Shown in pieces: positions 1 through 7,645 of a stretch of 64,000 nucleotides of DNA (the first letter of the stretch is position 1; every line of letters begins with the position of its first letter). The notes beneath the pieces were generated by a model, which saw only the letters and a program-made list of their open reading frames with translations, did not search any database and had not been told where the DNA came from. Both the position numbers and the translations under genes were made by a program. Source of the DNA: Brochothrix thermosphacta DSM 20171 = FSL F6-1036 (lineage in GTDB: Bacteria; Bacillota; Bacilli; Lactobacillales; Listeriaceae); NCBI RefSeq assembly GCF_036884295.1, contig NZ_CP145608.1:1488001-1552000 (forward strand), given 5' to 3'.

Positions 1-45
1 TTCACGATCCCAATGCGTATGATTGACAATATGTGCTTTCGTCAT
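1..45 (-). CDS. GH38 alpha-mannosidase, N-terminal start only (cut by window edge)
   Basis: Only the first 15 codons are inside the window: MTKAHIVNHTHWDRE. The HTHWDRE stretch is the N-terminal zinc-binding signature of glycoside hydrolase family 38 alpha-mannosidases. A strong AGGAGG sits at 51-56, seven bases or so upstream of the ATG at 45-43. It directly follows the PTS IIC gene on the same strand, so it is the last visible gene of the PTS operon. The context implies that the PTS imports and phosphorylates a mannosyl compound (for example a mannosyl-glycerate or an alpha-mannoside) which this enzyme cleaves. The family call is firm for so short a stretch; the substrate is inference. Confidence 0.75.
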   Translation of the reverse strand, partial: MTKAHIVNHTHWDRE

Positions 46-65
46 AATAACCTCCTATTGTTAAT

Positions 66-1166
66 TTATGCTTCCCACTCTGCTTCATCAATATCATCAA
101 TGACTGTTTCTTCATCTACAATCACTGGGTTTCCACGTAAGAGTATCGTTAATCCTGCTACTACAAATGTACCGACTGCGATAGAAAGAACGTAGATTGG
201 CCACATTTCAACTGTGAACCAGCCATAAAAACCGCTGATTGGCGCTTTATTAACCGAACCTAAACCAACTGCTAATGCACTACCAATTGCGGAACCGATC
301 ACAGTGACTGGCATAACTTTTAGTGGTGATTCAACTGCAAATGGAATTGCACCCTCACTGATACCCACAAAGCCCATTACTAATGAAGATTTACCCGCTT
401 CGCGCAATTCTGTGTTATATTTACGTTTCGCTAAAATTGTCGCTAAACCTAAACCAAGTGGTGGAATAATAATCGCAACTTGTGCCGCTGTGTTCGGTGC
501 ATAGATCCCTGTTGTTAACAATGCCATTGCTGTTGTGACTGCTGCTTTGTTAACAGGTCCACCTAGGTCAAACCCAACCATACCACCGATAATCGCTGCC
601 ATTAAAATTTGGTTTGTACCTGAAAGACCATTTAACCAGTTTTCTAAGCCTGTATTTAAACTTGCAAACGGGATACCTACAACGTAGTTAATTAAAAGAA
701 CGGTAATCAATGTACCAAATACGGGTACGATAAAGACGGGAACAACGGATGCCGCTGCTTTTGGTAATTTTACATATTTCTTTAACAATAAACAGGTATA
801 ACCTGCAATTAAACCGGCTGCTAAAGCACCTAGGAAACCAGCACCAATATCTTTTACTAACATCCCAGCAACTAAACCTGGGGCAATTGCTAACTTATCG
901 GAAATTGAGTACCCAATAAAAGCTGCGATTACAGGGAACATTAACCCTAATGCCATGCCCCCAAAACCATCTAAGCTATGTAACAAACGAATTAAGTTGT
1001 TAGCACTTTCAGCATGCTTCGCATCCCAAATATCTGCAATGCCATAAATAGAACCACCCACGCGTGATATTGCCATTATAACTGCCCCTGCAATAACCAA
1101 TGGAATCATATACGAAATCCCTGTTAGTACGTGTTTTTTTAGTTCACTCCCAATTGTTTTCATCAT
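66..1166 (-). CDS. PTS fructose-family permease, IIC component
   Basis: Integral membrane IIC component of a fructose/mannitol-type phosphotransferase system. The protein has about eight to nine hydrophobic segments and the family-typical GFLGALAAGLIAGY, GGPVNKAA and GISEGAIPFA stretches, the last being the substrate-binding loop region of fructose-family IIC. It is a stand-alone IIC, with IIA and IIB encoded separately just upstream. A longer reading frame begins at 1181, but the purine-rich GAGGA lies about eight bases before the ATG pair at 1166/1163, so I prefer the shorter start (MMKTIGSEL or MKTIGSEL). It precedes a GH38 alpha-mannosidase, which points to a mannosylated substrate rather than free fructose. 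Specificity is inferred from context only. Confidence 0.88.
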   Translation of the reverse strand: MMKTIGSELKKHVLTGISYMIPLVIAGAVIMAISRVGGSIYGIADIWDAKHAESANNLIRLLHSLDGFGGMALGLMFPVIAAFIGYSISDKLAIAPGLVAGMLVKDIGAGFLGALAAGLIAGYTCLLLKKYVKLPKAAASVVPVFIVPVFGTLITVLLINYVVGIPFASLNTGLENWLNGLSGTNQILMAAIIGGMVGFDLGGPVNKAAVTTAMALLTTGIYAPNTAAQVAIIIPPLGLGLATILAKRKYNTELREAGKSSLVMGFVGISEGAIPFAVESPLKVMPVTVIGSAIGSALAVGLGSVNKAPISGFYGWFTVEMWPIYVLSIAVGTFVVAGLTILLRGNPVIVDEETVIDDIDEAEWEA

Positions 1167-1199
1167 TATCTTCATCCTCATTTCCCTATTTTAGTGGTA

Positions 1200-1517
1200 T
1201 TAGTTATCAACTAAATTTAAAGCATCTTGAATCACTTTTTGACCATCTTTAATTGGTGCATTCACAGGTACTTCTAAAATGTGTTTTCCAGCAAAACGTT
1301 CTTTGTCACGAACTTTGGTATCCACTGCAAAGATAACAACTTCGGCAATTCCTGCATCTTTTTCAGTGAGCGCATTCTCAATCCCCAATGCCCCTTGCGT
1401 TTCGACCTTAATAAGGACATCCATTTGTTTTGCTGCTTTCTTGAGCGCTTGAGCGGCCATAAATGTATGAGCCACCCCTGTTGCACATGCTGTAATTGCG
1501 ATTACTTTTCTTTTCAT
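1200..1517 (-). CDS. PTS fructose-family IIB component
   Basis: Small cytoplasmic phosphocarrier of about 105 residues. The N-terminal ITACATGVAHTFMAA contains the phosphorylated cysteine of fructose-type IIB proteins, which receives phosphate from IIA and passes it to the sugar bound by IIC. The frame is open to 1526, but the ATG at 1517 has an AAAGGGG at good distance and gives the canonical MKRKVIAITACATG start. The upstream IIA gene stops at 1519, so the start codon of IIB is essentially coupled to the IIA stop. Same operon as IIA and IIC. Confidence 0.9.
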   Translation of the reverse strand: MKRKVIAITACATGVAHTFMAAQALKKAAKQMDVLIKVETQGALGIENALTEKDAGIAEVVIFAVDTKVRDKERFAGKHILEVPVNAPIKDGQKVIQDALNLVDN

Positions 1518-1518
1518 A

Positions 1519-1977
1519 TTATTCATCCCCTTTACTTAATATTGTAAGTACTGCTTCAGGTGTTGTTGCTTCTTTCAATGCTGCGACGATATCATCATCC
1601 ATTAATTTTGTGGCAATTTCGGATAATAAACGTAAATGACCATCGGTTTTATCCGCATCACTGATTGCCAATAATATCAGTAAGTTAACGGGTTGATCAT
1701 CCAATGATTCCCATTCAATATCCTGTGACGTCCTCGCGAATACAATCGTGGATTCCGTTACTGTGGTACTTTTACCATGAGGAATAGCAATCGCATTGCC
1801 AATCCCAGTTGTGGCATGTATTTCACGTTCTAGTACAGACGCTAAAAACACTTCCGCATCTGCTACAAAACCAGCATGTGCTAATTTTTGACTGATCTCA
1901 CCGATGACTTCTTCTTTTTTTGTGCCTTGTAAATCAAATAAAACATTTTGTTTTTTTAGAATTTCTTCAACTTTCAT
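1519..1977 (-). CDS. PTS fructose-family IIA component
   Basis: Cytoplasmic PTS_IIA type-2 domain protein of about 152 residues. IAIPHGKS carries the active-site histidine that takes phosphate from HPr. The GIGNAIAIPH context and the total length match single-domain fructose IIA proteins. A GTG at 1986 would add three residues, but the ATG at 1977 has AAGGG eight bases upstream and is preferred. The gene overlaps the end of the regulator gene (stop at 1967), so the two are translationally coupled, and IIA would be able to signal sugar flux to the regulator. Confidence 0.9.
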   Translation of the reverse strand: MKVEEILKKQNVLFDLQGTKKEEVIGEISQKLAHAGFVADAEVFLASVLEREIHATTGIGNAIAIPHGKSTTVTESTIVFARTSQDIEWESLDDQPVNLLILLAISDADKTDGHLRLLSEIATKLMDDDIVAALKEATTPEAVLTILSKGDE

Positions 1978-3940
1978 ACGTATCACCCTTCATTAATAAT
2001 TGATATAGTGTGTCGTTTGTTCGTGCTGCTGTTAATTGTTGGAGGTTATGTTCGTTATCTAATAAATTGAAAAAGGCTTCATACACACGCTCAAAGTCCA
2101 ATGTTTGATCATTTTGTAAAGCGATGAAAAAGACTTTATCAACCATGATGTCACCCCATAAAAGAGGTTCAACTAATGTCATCACAACAATGTTTGATTT
2201 TTGAATGAAACGTGGGTCAGCATGCGGGGTTGCTAATGCATTGAACGACGTATACGAAAGGACTTCGCGTTGAATCGCACTCTCAATAACACCCTCTGTC
2301 GCATAGCCCTTTGCAATTAAATCAGTACCAATCGCCTGAATCACATCTTCCATTGTTTTAAAGTCAGCTTGTGCATAACAATTTTCTTCGCGTAATAATG
2401 ATAAAAAAGGATTAATCCCTGCAGGCGTTGCATGTTTTAACTGCACCAAACTCTGTTCCATTATTTTAATATCTTCGCGTGTCATCATCGGTGAAACAAC
2501 AATGGTCGGCATATCCATGAACTCCAGATAAATGGTACTGATGACAACATCTGATGTAATATCCTTGTCCATTTCCTCTTGTAATGAATAAATTGCTTTA
2601 ATATCAATATCTGGAAAATACTTCCGAATCCGTGCAGCTAGTAACTGTGCTGAACCTAATCCTGTGCTGCAAACAAGTACTGCTGATATGCCTTTTTTAG
2701 CACTTGGTAACCGTTCATAAAACGCTTCAAAATGCAGCGCAATATAAGCTGTTTCATCATCGTCAATCATCACAAAATACTCTTTTTCGATAATCGCCTT
2801 AAACCTAGCGGCTTCTTCAAACGCGTGTGTAAAGTTGAATTTAATACTTTCAACATAAGGGTTCTTAATACTAAAACCATACGTTAACCGATTGATAGCA
2901 GATTGAATATGTGTCATCAAACCTTCAATTAATTGTCCATCGTAACTTGAATGCGTGAAATGTTGTTTGATAATGCCACGTAAACGTTTGATAGTGTCTG
3001 TTGTATCCGTTTGTTTATTCGGTGTGAGTAAGTGATCAGAAGCTGCCGCTAAGTGAATCGTTATGTATGATATTTCTGATTCGGGAATAATGATAGCCAA
3101 TTCATCCTCAATCATTTTTGCTAAATAATGTGCCTTTTCGATACTATCGGTATCATCGCTAGACAAGAAATGTTTAGCTTCATCATGGATGTATTCACCT
3201 TGTTTAATTCGTTCGACTGCAATAGCTAGATGAATCACAATCGATTGAAAAGCATAATCAGTAAACTTAAACTGTTTACTTTCACTAAAGGCTTTTACAA
3301 TTTTAATTATTTTCTTTAAACTATCCTCTGAAAATAAACTTTGAACTTCTTCAGGTATAATTTCAAATGCTTGTCGTGCTTTTTCTGCATCTTTTGATAG
3401 GTGCCAATTTTCTCCCCAAAAGTTATGTATTAACAATGAAGTTAAACGACGTTTTTCATCTTCTGTGACAGTCAGCCTGATCCCATATCCTTTACGACGC
3501 TCTAGTATAAAACGTTCTTGTCTAAGCAAACGCTCCACGATAATTAAATCGCTTTCGATCGTCCCTCGACTGATATAAAGTTCTTCTGCTAAATCAGTCA
3601 TTGTAATATAGCCTTCTGCTTTAATTAGCTGGATAAAAATAAAAGTGATGCGTTCTTCTTTTGTCGAGGGAACCATTTTAGTTTGATAGTCCATCACATT
3701 GATAACGCTGCGAATCTCTTTTAAATCACCGTCAATAAAGACGCCAATCTTAGGTTTCCGAACGACTGAAAGCCTATAGTCTTGTAGAAAATCATCAATC
3801 ACTTTCAGTGAATTGGAAACTGTCTTTTCAGACAAATTCATAAACTCAGCAATGTGTTTCACTGTCGTGACGTCTTTTTTCAATAGATATTGTAAGATGC
3901 GTTTTTCCCGACTGTCTGTATCCATTGACAACGCTTTCAT
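1967..3940 (-). CDS. PRD-containing transcriptional activator, MtlR/ManR type
   Basis: A 657-residue multidomain regulator of PTS operons. Visible in order: N-terminal HTH (about 1-60), a second wing/HTH-like region (about 90-150), two PTS regulation domains (about 185-285 and 300-405, with histidines in VIHLAIAVER, ITIHLAAASD, MTHIQSAI and IALHFEAF), a IIB-like domain with VLVCSTGLGSAQ (about 425), and a C-terminal IIA-like domain with ATPHADPRF (about 590). Phosphorylation of the PRDs by HPr and the IIA/IIB set is the known control mode. It is first in the operon and overlaps IIA. GGGAGGGG sits before the ATG. The target is presumably this operon. Confidence 0.9.
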   Translation of the reverse strand: MKALSMDTDSREKRILQYLLKKDVTTVKHIAEFMNLSEKTVSNSLKVIDDFLQDYRLSVVRKPKIGVFIDGDLKEIRSVINVMDYQTKMVPSTKEERITFIFIQLIKAEGYITMTDLAEELYISRGTIESDLIIVERLLRQERFILERRKGYGIRLTVTEDEKRRLTSLLIHNFWGENWHLSKDAEKARQAFEIIPEEVQSLFSEDSLKKIIKIVKAFSESKQFKFTDYAFQSIVIHLAIAVERIKQGEYIHDEAKHFLSSDDTDSIEKAHYLAKMIEDELAIIIPESEISYITIHLAAASDHLLTPNKQTDTTDTIKRLRGIIKQHFTHSSYDGQLIEGLMTHIQSAINRLTYGFSIKNPYVESIKFNFTHAFEEAARFKAIIEKEYFVMIDDDETAYIALHFEAFYERLPSAKKGISAVLVCSTGLGSAQLLAARIRKYFPDIDIKAIYSLQEEMDKDITSDVVISTIYLEFMDMPTIVVSPMMTREDIKIMEQSLVQLKHATPAGINPFLSLLREENCYAQADFKTMEDVIQAIGTDLIAKGYATEGVIESAIQREVLSYTSFNALATPHADPRFIQKSNIVVMTLVEPLLWGDIMVDKVFFIALQNDQTLDFERVYEAFFNLLDNEHNLQQLTAARTNDTLYQLLMKGDTYES

Positions 3941-4000
3941 TTTGTTCCCCTCCCTTAATTACATAATAGTATAGAATAGATTTTTTCCATACAGCTAAAG

Positions 4001-4021
4001 TTACCGTTTTTAATACGGTAA
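4001..4021. promoter_or_regulatory. Inverted repeat upstream of PTS operon, candidate operator
   Basis: TTACCG (4001-4006) and CGGTAA (4016-4021) form a perfect six-base inverted repeat with a nine-base spacer, 60-80 bases upstream of the PRD regulator start. A TTGACA-like -35 (minus strand, 4030-4025) lies just upstream, so the palindrome could be an activator or repressor site of the PTS promoter. The symmetry is seen; the function is inferred. Confidence 0.4.
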
Positions 4022-4047
4022 TTTTGTCAAATGCCTTATTTGATGCC

Positions 4048-4108
4048 ATCAAAAAAACATAAAGACACTACTTATCGCTATTATAAGCGTAACAGTGCTT
4101 TATGTCCT
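4048..4108 (-). terminator. Terminator after GNAT gene
   Basis: A long stem (ACATAAAG-ACACT pairing with AGTG-CTTTATGT, with an inner CTTAT/ATAAG helix) ends in seven T residues on the minus strand. It lies between the GNAT gene and the PTS regulator, both read leftward, and so separates the two units. Confidence 0.7.
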
Positions 4109-4129
4109 ATCTTATTTTGATATAAATAG

Positions 4130-4567
4130 CTAGTCCTTAGTCTTCGTCCATTTCATGACTAACGCCGCTTCATTTGTGTCTTCATCGTGTTTCTCTGCTG
4201 TGATAACAAAGTCTTCACGTTGGTAAAAAGCGATTGCCTTTGTATTCTTTTGGTACACTTCTAACAATAATTCTGAACTGTGAGCCTTAGCTGAGTCCAG
4301 TAATAACTTACCGATTCCATTTGATTGGCTGGCGCTATCAACGAAAATACCCGCAATAAAAGTTGCCATCGTCCCAATAAAACCTTCTATCTTATGTGTT
4401 TGCTTATTTTCAGCTACCATAATAGTGGCTTGTGGTAACAGCTCTTTTACGTTTTCAAAATTACTTTCCCAATAACTTTTAGCAATATAATGATGTGCTT
4501 CACAATTTGTTTTAAGCCAAATCAGCATCAGCTCATCTAAATCACTTGGTTTAAAAGGTCTAATCAT
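4130..4567 (-). CDS. GNAT family N-acetyltransferase
   Basis: A 145-residue single GNAT domain. The MIRPFKPSDLDEL start, the acetyl-CoA loop QSNGIGKLLLDSA (a Q-x-x-G-x-G/A variant) and the late NTKAIAFYQREDF motif are classic for this fold. It transfers an acetyl group from acetyl-CoA to an amine. The acceptor (small molecule or protein N-terminus) cannot be read from the sequence. A weak GAGGGCAAG precedes the ATG. It follows the GIY-YIG-like gene on the same strand with a gap of about 60 bases and may be co-transcribed; a terminator follows. Confidence 0.85.
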   Translation of the reverse strand: MIRPFKPSDLDELMLIWLKTNCEAHHYIAKSYWESNFENVKELLPQATIMVAENKQTHKIEGFIGTMATFIAGIFVDSASQSNGIGKLLLDSAKAHSSELLLEVYQKNTKAIAFYQREDFVITAEKHDEDTNEAALVMKWTKTKD

Positions 4568-4627
4568 TTCTTGCCCTCAATTCTCTTTAAGTCAAGTTAT
4601 ACTTCTAATTTAGAGTCTTTATATACA

Positions 4628-4987
4628 TTAATCGCGCAACGGCTTATTATAGCCTTTTTCATCAAACGGTTGTAATTTTTCGAACCATTCTTTTTTTAGT
4701 TGCTTTAACTCAAACTTCATATCAATGACATCATCTGTCTTTTTCTCCCATAATACTTCGTAACTGAATGCCGTTTCACCTTGTTCATTCCAATCCGTTT
4801 GCAAATCGGTATGACGGTAAAAATTGTTGCAAAGATTCAACTTGTAAAAATGCCAACGATTCTTTGTATTTGGGACTGTATCAAGAAAAATTTTACCATT
4901 ATGATTATTCTTTATTTGAATGACACCGTAATAGGTTGTCATTTCTTTGTATTCGCGTTGTAACGCTTTTTTCCGTTCATTATCCAT
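4628..4987 (-). CDS. GIY-YIG-like small protein
   Basis: A 119-residue protein. YYGVIQIKNNHNGKIFLDTV resembles the first strand of a GIY-YIG fold in the small Bacilli family often described as GIY-YIG nuclease family protein. The later FYKLNLCNNFYRHTDLQTDW and FSYEVLWEKK stretches fit the same family, but the usual nuclease catalytic residues are not obvious, so activity is uncertain. The ATG at 4987 has AAAGGAGG eight bases upstream, which decides the start although the frame is open to 5035. It follows the DUF2087/HTH regulator by about 20 bases, an association known in related genomes, so the two likely form one operon. Confidence 0.65.
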   Translation of the reverse strand: MDNERKKALQREYKEMTTYYGVIQIKNNHNGKIFLDTVPNTKNRWHFYKLNLCNNFYRHTDLQTDWNEQGETAFSYEVLWEKKTDDVIDMKFELKQLKKEWFEKLQPFDEKGYNKPLRD

Positions 4988-5006
4988 TAAATTTCCTCCT
5001 TTAATT

Positions 5007-5726
5007 TTAAGAACAACGCCAGTATGTCCGTCCATCTGCTGTCCGATCTAAAAAGCCATATTCTATTAAATAGCGGCGCAATATCACATAGTCAAAGTAA
5101 ATATCTTTTAGAAGGGCTGTCGTTTCTTTATCTGTGTAGTGTTTGTTGTGCTGAAATTCTTCAATCACACGATGCAAAAGTGTGATGATAACTTTTTGTT
5201 GTTTTGGCCAACGTCGCAACTCTAAACGGTCATTGCTAAAATCAAAATAGCGTTTGACTGTTGCCGTATACTCTTCCTCTGTTATAGCAAAACGCGCATC
5301 AACATCAACATCCATTGCTCGTTCAGGCACCGCTAACAGCGACACTTCAGTTTGCTCAAAACACATTTCATACGTTGCCAAATACAATTTTGCTTGCTTT
5401 GCTTTCTCACGAAATGTAAAACGTTGGTGACGAATCGTTGCGGGTGATACACCCATTTCAGTAGCAATCGCCTTATCTTTTGCTCCACTGCTAAAAACAA
5501 CTAATAAGTCGCGCTGTTTTTCCGTTAACGTATTGTATTTACTATCCAATTGGATTAATTGTAGATGATTTGGACCGTGCAGTGTTTTAAGATGTGCTGC
5601 CATCAATTCTGGGGATTCCTTTTGCATCAAAGGAAATACACAATCACAATAATTACAATGCAATTGTTGATTTTGCTCATGGTACCCCTGTTTAAGCTCA
5701 TTAAGGCTTAATTCCAATAAATTCAT
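5007..5726 (-). CDS. HTH regulator with C-terminal DUF2087 domain
   Basis: A 239-residue protein. A Cys/His cluster near residues 24-50 (CNYCDC then HLKTLH) looks like a small metal-binding module. A LuxR-type helix-turn-helix follows at about 65-115 (LTEKQRDLLVVFSSGAKDKAIATEMGVS in pieces). The C-terminal 90 residues (KRYFDFSNDRLELRRWPKQQ to the YWRCS end) match DUF2087, a domain typically fused to or next to HTH regulators. It is likely a DNA-binding regulator of itself and the GIY-YIG-like gene downstream. A clear SigA promoter lies at 5749-5776. The ligand is unknown. Confidence 0.8.
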   Translation of the reverse strand: MNLLELSLNELKQGYHEQNQQLHCNYCDCVFPLMQKESPELMAAHLKTLHGPNHLQLIQLDSKYNTLTEKQRDLLVVFSSGAKDKAIATEMGVSPATIRHQRFTFREKAKQAKLYLATYEMCFEQTEVSLLAVPERAMDVDVDARFAITEEEYTATVKRYFDFSNDRLELRRWPKQQKVIITLLHRVIEEFQHNKHYTDKETTALLKDIYFDYVILRRYLIEYGFLDRTADGRTYWRCS

Positions 5727-5748
5727 ACCCTCAACTCCTCACACTATT

Positions 5749-5776
5749 ATTATATAACGTTTACTAAAATTGTCAA
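5749..5776 (-). promoter_or_regulatory. SigA-type promoter for DUF2087 regulator
   Basis: On the minus strand TTGACA (5776-5771) is followed after 16 bases by TATAAT (5754-5749), both perfect consensus hexamers. The start codon of the regulator is at 5726. Confidence 0.75.
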
Positions 5777-5842
5777 CACGTTTATATTGTTTATTATTTT
5801 AGCAAACAAAAACACCACAGTAAATACCCTGATGTTTTTGTC

Positions 5843-5960
5843 TTATAAATTATCGCTATAGCCTGCTATACGCTCTTCAATTGTACCTGTATGTAGTTCG
5901 AGTAAATGGTTATCATAATCATAGAGATAAAATGATTGTGCCTCCGTTTGTATCCTTAAT
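5843..5960 (-). pseudogene. Glyoxalase/fosfomycin resistance protein (Fos type), C-terminal remnant
   Basis: The minus strand encodes an orphan tail: QTEAQSFYLYDYDNHLLELH continuing with TGTIEERIAGYSDNL and a stop. This matches the C-terminus of FosB/FosX-type metal-dependent thiol or water transferases, in which the Glu of the LLELHTGT stretch is a metal ligand. No start or N-terminal half is present upstream; the frame is not open beyond about 5960. It is a relic, with no function expected. Confidence 0.6.
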
Positions 5961-6127
5961 AAAACTTTTGTACTATTTAAAGTTTGTTAAAGACCTAAAT
6001 AAATGGTTAAATAACAATAATAGTATACCAAATACACCTAATGAGGACAATTAGAGGCAAACTTTGAGCTAAAACAAAAAAACAACAATTATCGGGGATG
6101 ATAATCGTTGTTTTAAAGTATTTAAGG

Positions 6128-6370
6128 AATGTTACTCTCGTAGAGCGAATACACTCAATACGATGTCAGCACCCATACTACTCTCGTACACGCACAACTT
6201 CGTTAGGATGGTAGCAAAGGAATGGTACTCAATTGCTTATGGATTGGTACTCAATTGCTAACGCAATTTCCGTCCCATACTACTCTCGTAAAGTGAATAA
6301 ATTCACTACGATGTCAGCACCCATACTACTTTCGTAAAGTGAATAAATTCACTACGATAATAGTACTCAA
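6128..6370. repeat. Cluster of structured interspersed repeats
   Basis: Three copies of CCCATACTACTYTCGTA occur at 6172-6188, 6274-6290 and 6320-6336, two preceded by TACGATGTCAGCA. Each of the last two is followed by a small hairpin AAGTGAATAAATTCACT (6291-6307 and 6337-6353). GGTACTCAATTGC stretches at about 6224-6260 belong to the same unit. Related copies lie at 13200-13262 and 13484-13533. The stretch between the DUF2087 promoter and the SDR gene (about 5780-6377) has no intact gene: it holds only this cluster and the Fos remnant. Confidence 0.7.
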
Positions 6371-6377
6371 TTCTTAA

Positions 6378-7100
6378 CTAGCTGCCTTGTTTCGTCGCAG
6401 CAATCACCAGCTCGCGAATGCTGACTTCTTGTGGTAAGTCGTACATAAACTTCACAGAGTTAGCCACGTGTTTAGGATCAAGCGAAATGCCACCCATTGT
6501 TTCTTTCCATTCATTGTAACCTTCTTTGATGTCGTTATCTGTTGTGTGTTGTAACAACTCGGTTTCAGCTGCCCCAGGAGCCACAAGCATCACACGTACA
6601 TTTGTAGCACTGACTTCTTCACGAATCGTTTCAGTCAAAGCATGCACACCATATTTAGTCGCTGAATAGGCTGCGTGATTACCAAATGTTTTTTTACCTG
6701 CGATGGATGAGACGTTAATAATTGAGCCTTCATTACGCGCCATCATATCTGCTAATACAATTTTGGTCCCATTTAAAACACCTTGTACATTGACATTAAG
6801 CATCGTTTGCCATTCAGCAGGATCTTGTGTCCAAATATTACCTAATAACATTAACCCCGCATTATTAACGAGTAAATCAACTTTACCGTAGATAGATTCA
6901 GCTTCATGAATCGCTGCTTCAAATGCTTTGTAATCCGTCACATCTACTTCTTTAACGAGTGTATTTGGAAGATTTAATGCTAACATGGGGGCTGTACGCC
7001 TAGCTAATAATAACAAAGGATGTCCTGCCGCACTAAAATGGAGCGCCATTTCTTTTCCAAAACCACTGCTGGCACCTGTAATTACGATTAATTTTTTCAT
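6378..7100 (-). CDS. Short-chain dehydrogenase/reductase (SDR)
   Basis: A classical 240-residue SDR. TGASSGFG (about 8-15) is the nucleotide-binding glycine motif, NNAG (about 83) is the structural motif, and INVSSIAG followed by YSATKYG supply the catalytic Ser, Tyr and Lys. An Arg-Arg at the end of beta-strand 2 (LLLARRT) suggests NADP(H). The substrate is unknown. AGAAGGAACGG precedes the ATG. It is divergent from an HxlR regulator with palindromes in between, so it is probably the regulated target, perhaps responding to electrophiles or quinones as many HxlR systems do (inference). Confidence 0.88.
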   Translation of the reverse strand: MKKLIVITGASSGFGKEMALHFSAAGHPLLLLARRTAPMLALNLPNTLVKEVDVTDYKAFEAAIHEAESIYGKVDLLVNNAGLMLLGNIWTQDPAEWQTMLNVNVQGVLNGTKIVLADMMARNEGSIINVSSIAGKKTFGNHAAYSATKYGVHALTETIREEVSATNVRVMLVAPGAAETELLQHTTDNDIKEGYNEWKETMGGISLDPKHVANSVKFMYDLPQEVSIRELVIAATKQGS

Positions 7101-7125
7101 GACCGTTCCTTCTCTCTTTTATATG

Positions 7126-7198
7126 ATACTATTAGTATAGAACAAACTAGCAATAATACTAGTACGCACATTTAGGTCAGTCAGTTACCTTGAGGTAA
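7126..7198. promoter_or_regulatory. Divergent operator region between SDR and HxlR regulator
   Basis: Three inverted repeats fall in the short divergent gap: ATACTATTAGTAT near 7127-7139, ACTAGT inside AATACTAGTACG near 7156, and TTACCT-TG-AGGTAA at 7185-7198, which is a perfect six-base palindrome just before the HxlR ribosome binding site. HxlR proteins bind such dyads to control the divergent enzyme gene; which one is used is unknown. Confidence 0.45.
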
Positions 7199-7215
7199 GT
7201 AAGGAGCTATTTATC

Positions 7216-7551
7216 ATGTATTTAAATGAATTTGATGCCACTATGAAGCACATTCAAGGCAAATGGAAAATTGTGATTATGTATGAATTATATGAAAGAA
7301 AAGTTGTACGGTTTAATGAATTACAACGGTACATTGCTTCAATATCACCTAAAACCTTAACGAATCAATTGAAAGAAATGGAAAAAGACGGCCTCATTAA
7401 ACGTGTCGTTTATCCTGTTGTTCCCCCACATGTCGAGTATTCATTGACACCCAAAGGCGACTCACTGATTCCGGTTTTAAATGTCATTTGTAATTGGGGA
7501 TTAAGCGTTATTCCTAGCGATCAATTGCAACGCACCTTATGCGATGAATAA
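7216..7551 (+). CDS. HxlR-family winged-helix transcriptional regulator
   Basis: A 111-residue protein that is almost entirely an HxlR winged-helix: HIQGKWKIVIMYELYERKV, FNELQRYIASISPKTLTNQL and KDGLIKRVVYP followed by VEYSLTPKG. There is no cysteine in the N-terminal region where redox-sensing HxlR proteins carry one, so the signal may differ. AAGGAGC precedes the ATG. It is divergent to the SDR gene and probably controls it and itself. Confidence 0.88.
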   Translation: MYLNEFDATMKHIQGKWKIVIMYELYERKVVRFNELQRYIASISPKTLTNQLKEMEKDGLIKRVVYPVVPPHVEYSLTPKGDSLIPVLNVICNWGLSVIPSDQLQRTLCDE

Positions 7552-7645
7552 CACCGAGCATTCAACTTGGTGATTAAAAAAAGCTGTGTTATACTTTCAC
7601 TGTTTCAGAAAGACAAACTAAAAAAGAAAGCGTGGCGTTGTTAGT

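Noticed and set aside
7552-7582. Hairpin CACCGAG/CTTGGTG after the HxlR gene
   Set aside because: It is followed by A residues rather than T on the plus strand, so it is not a credible terminator for that gene.
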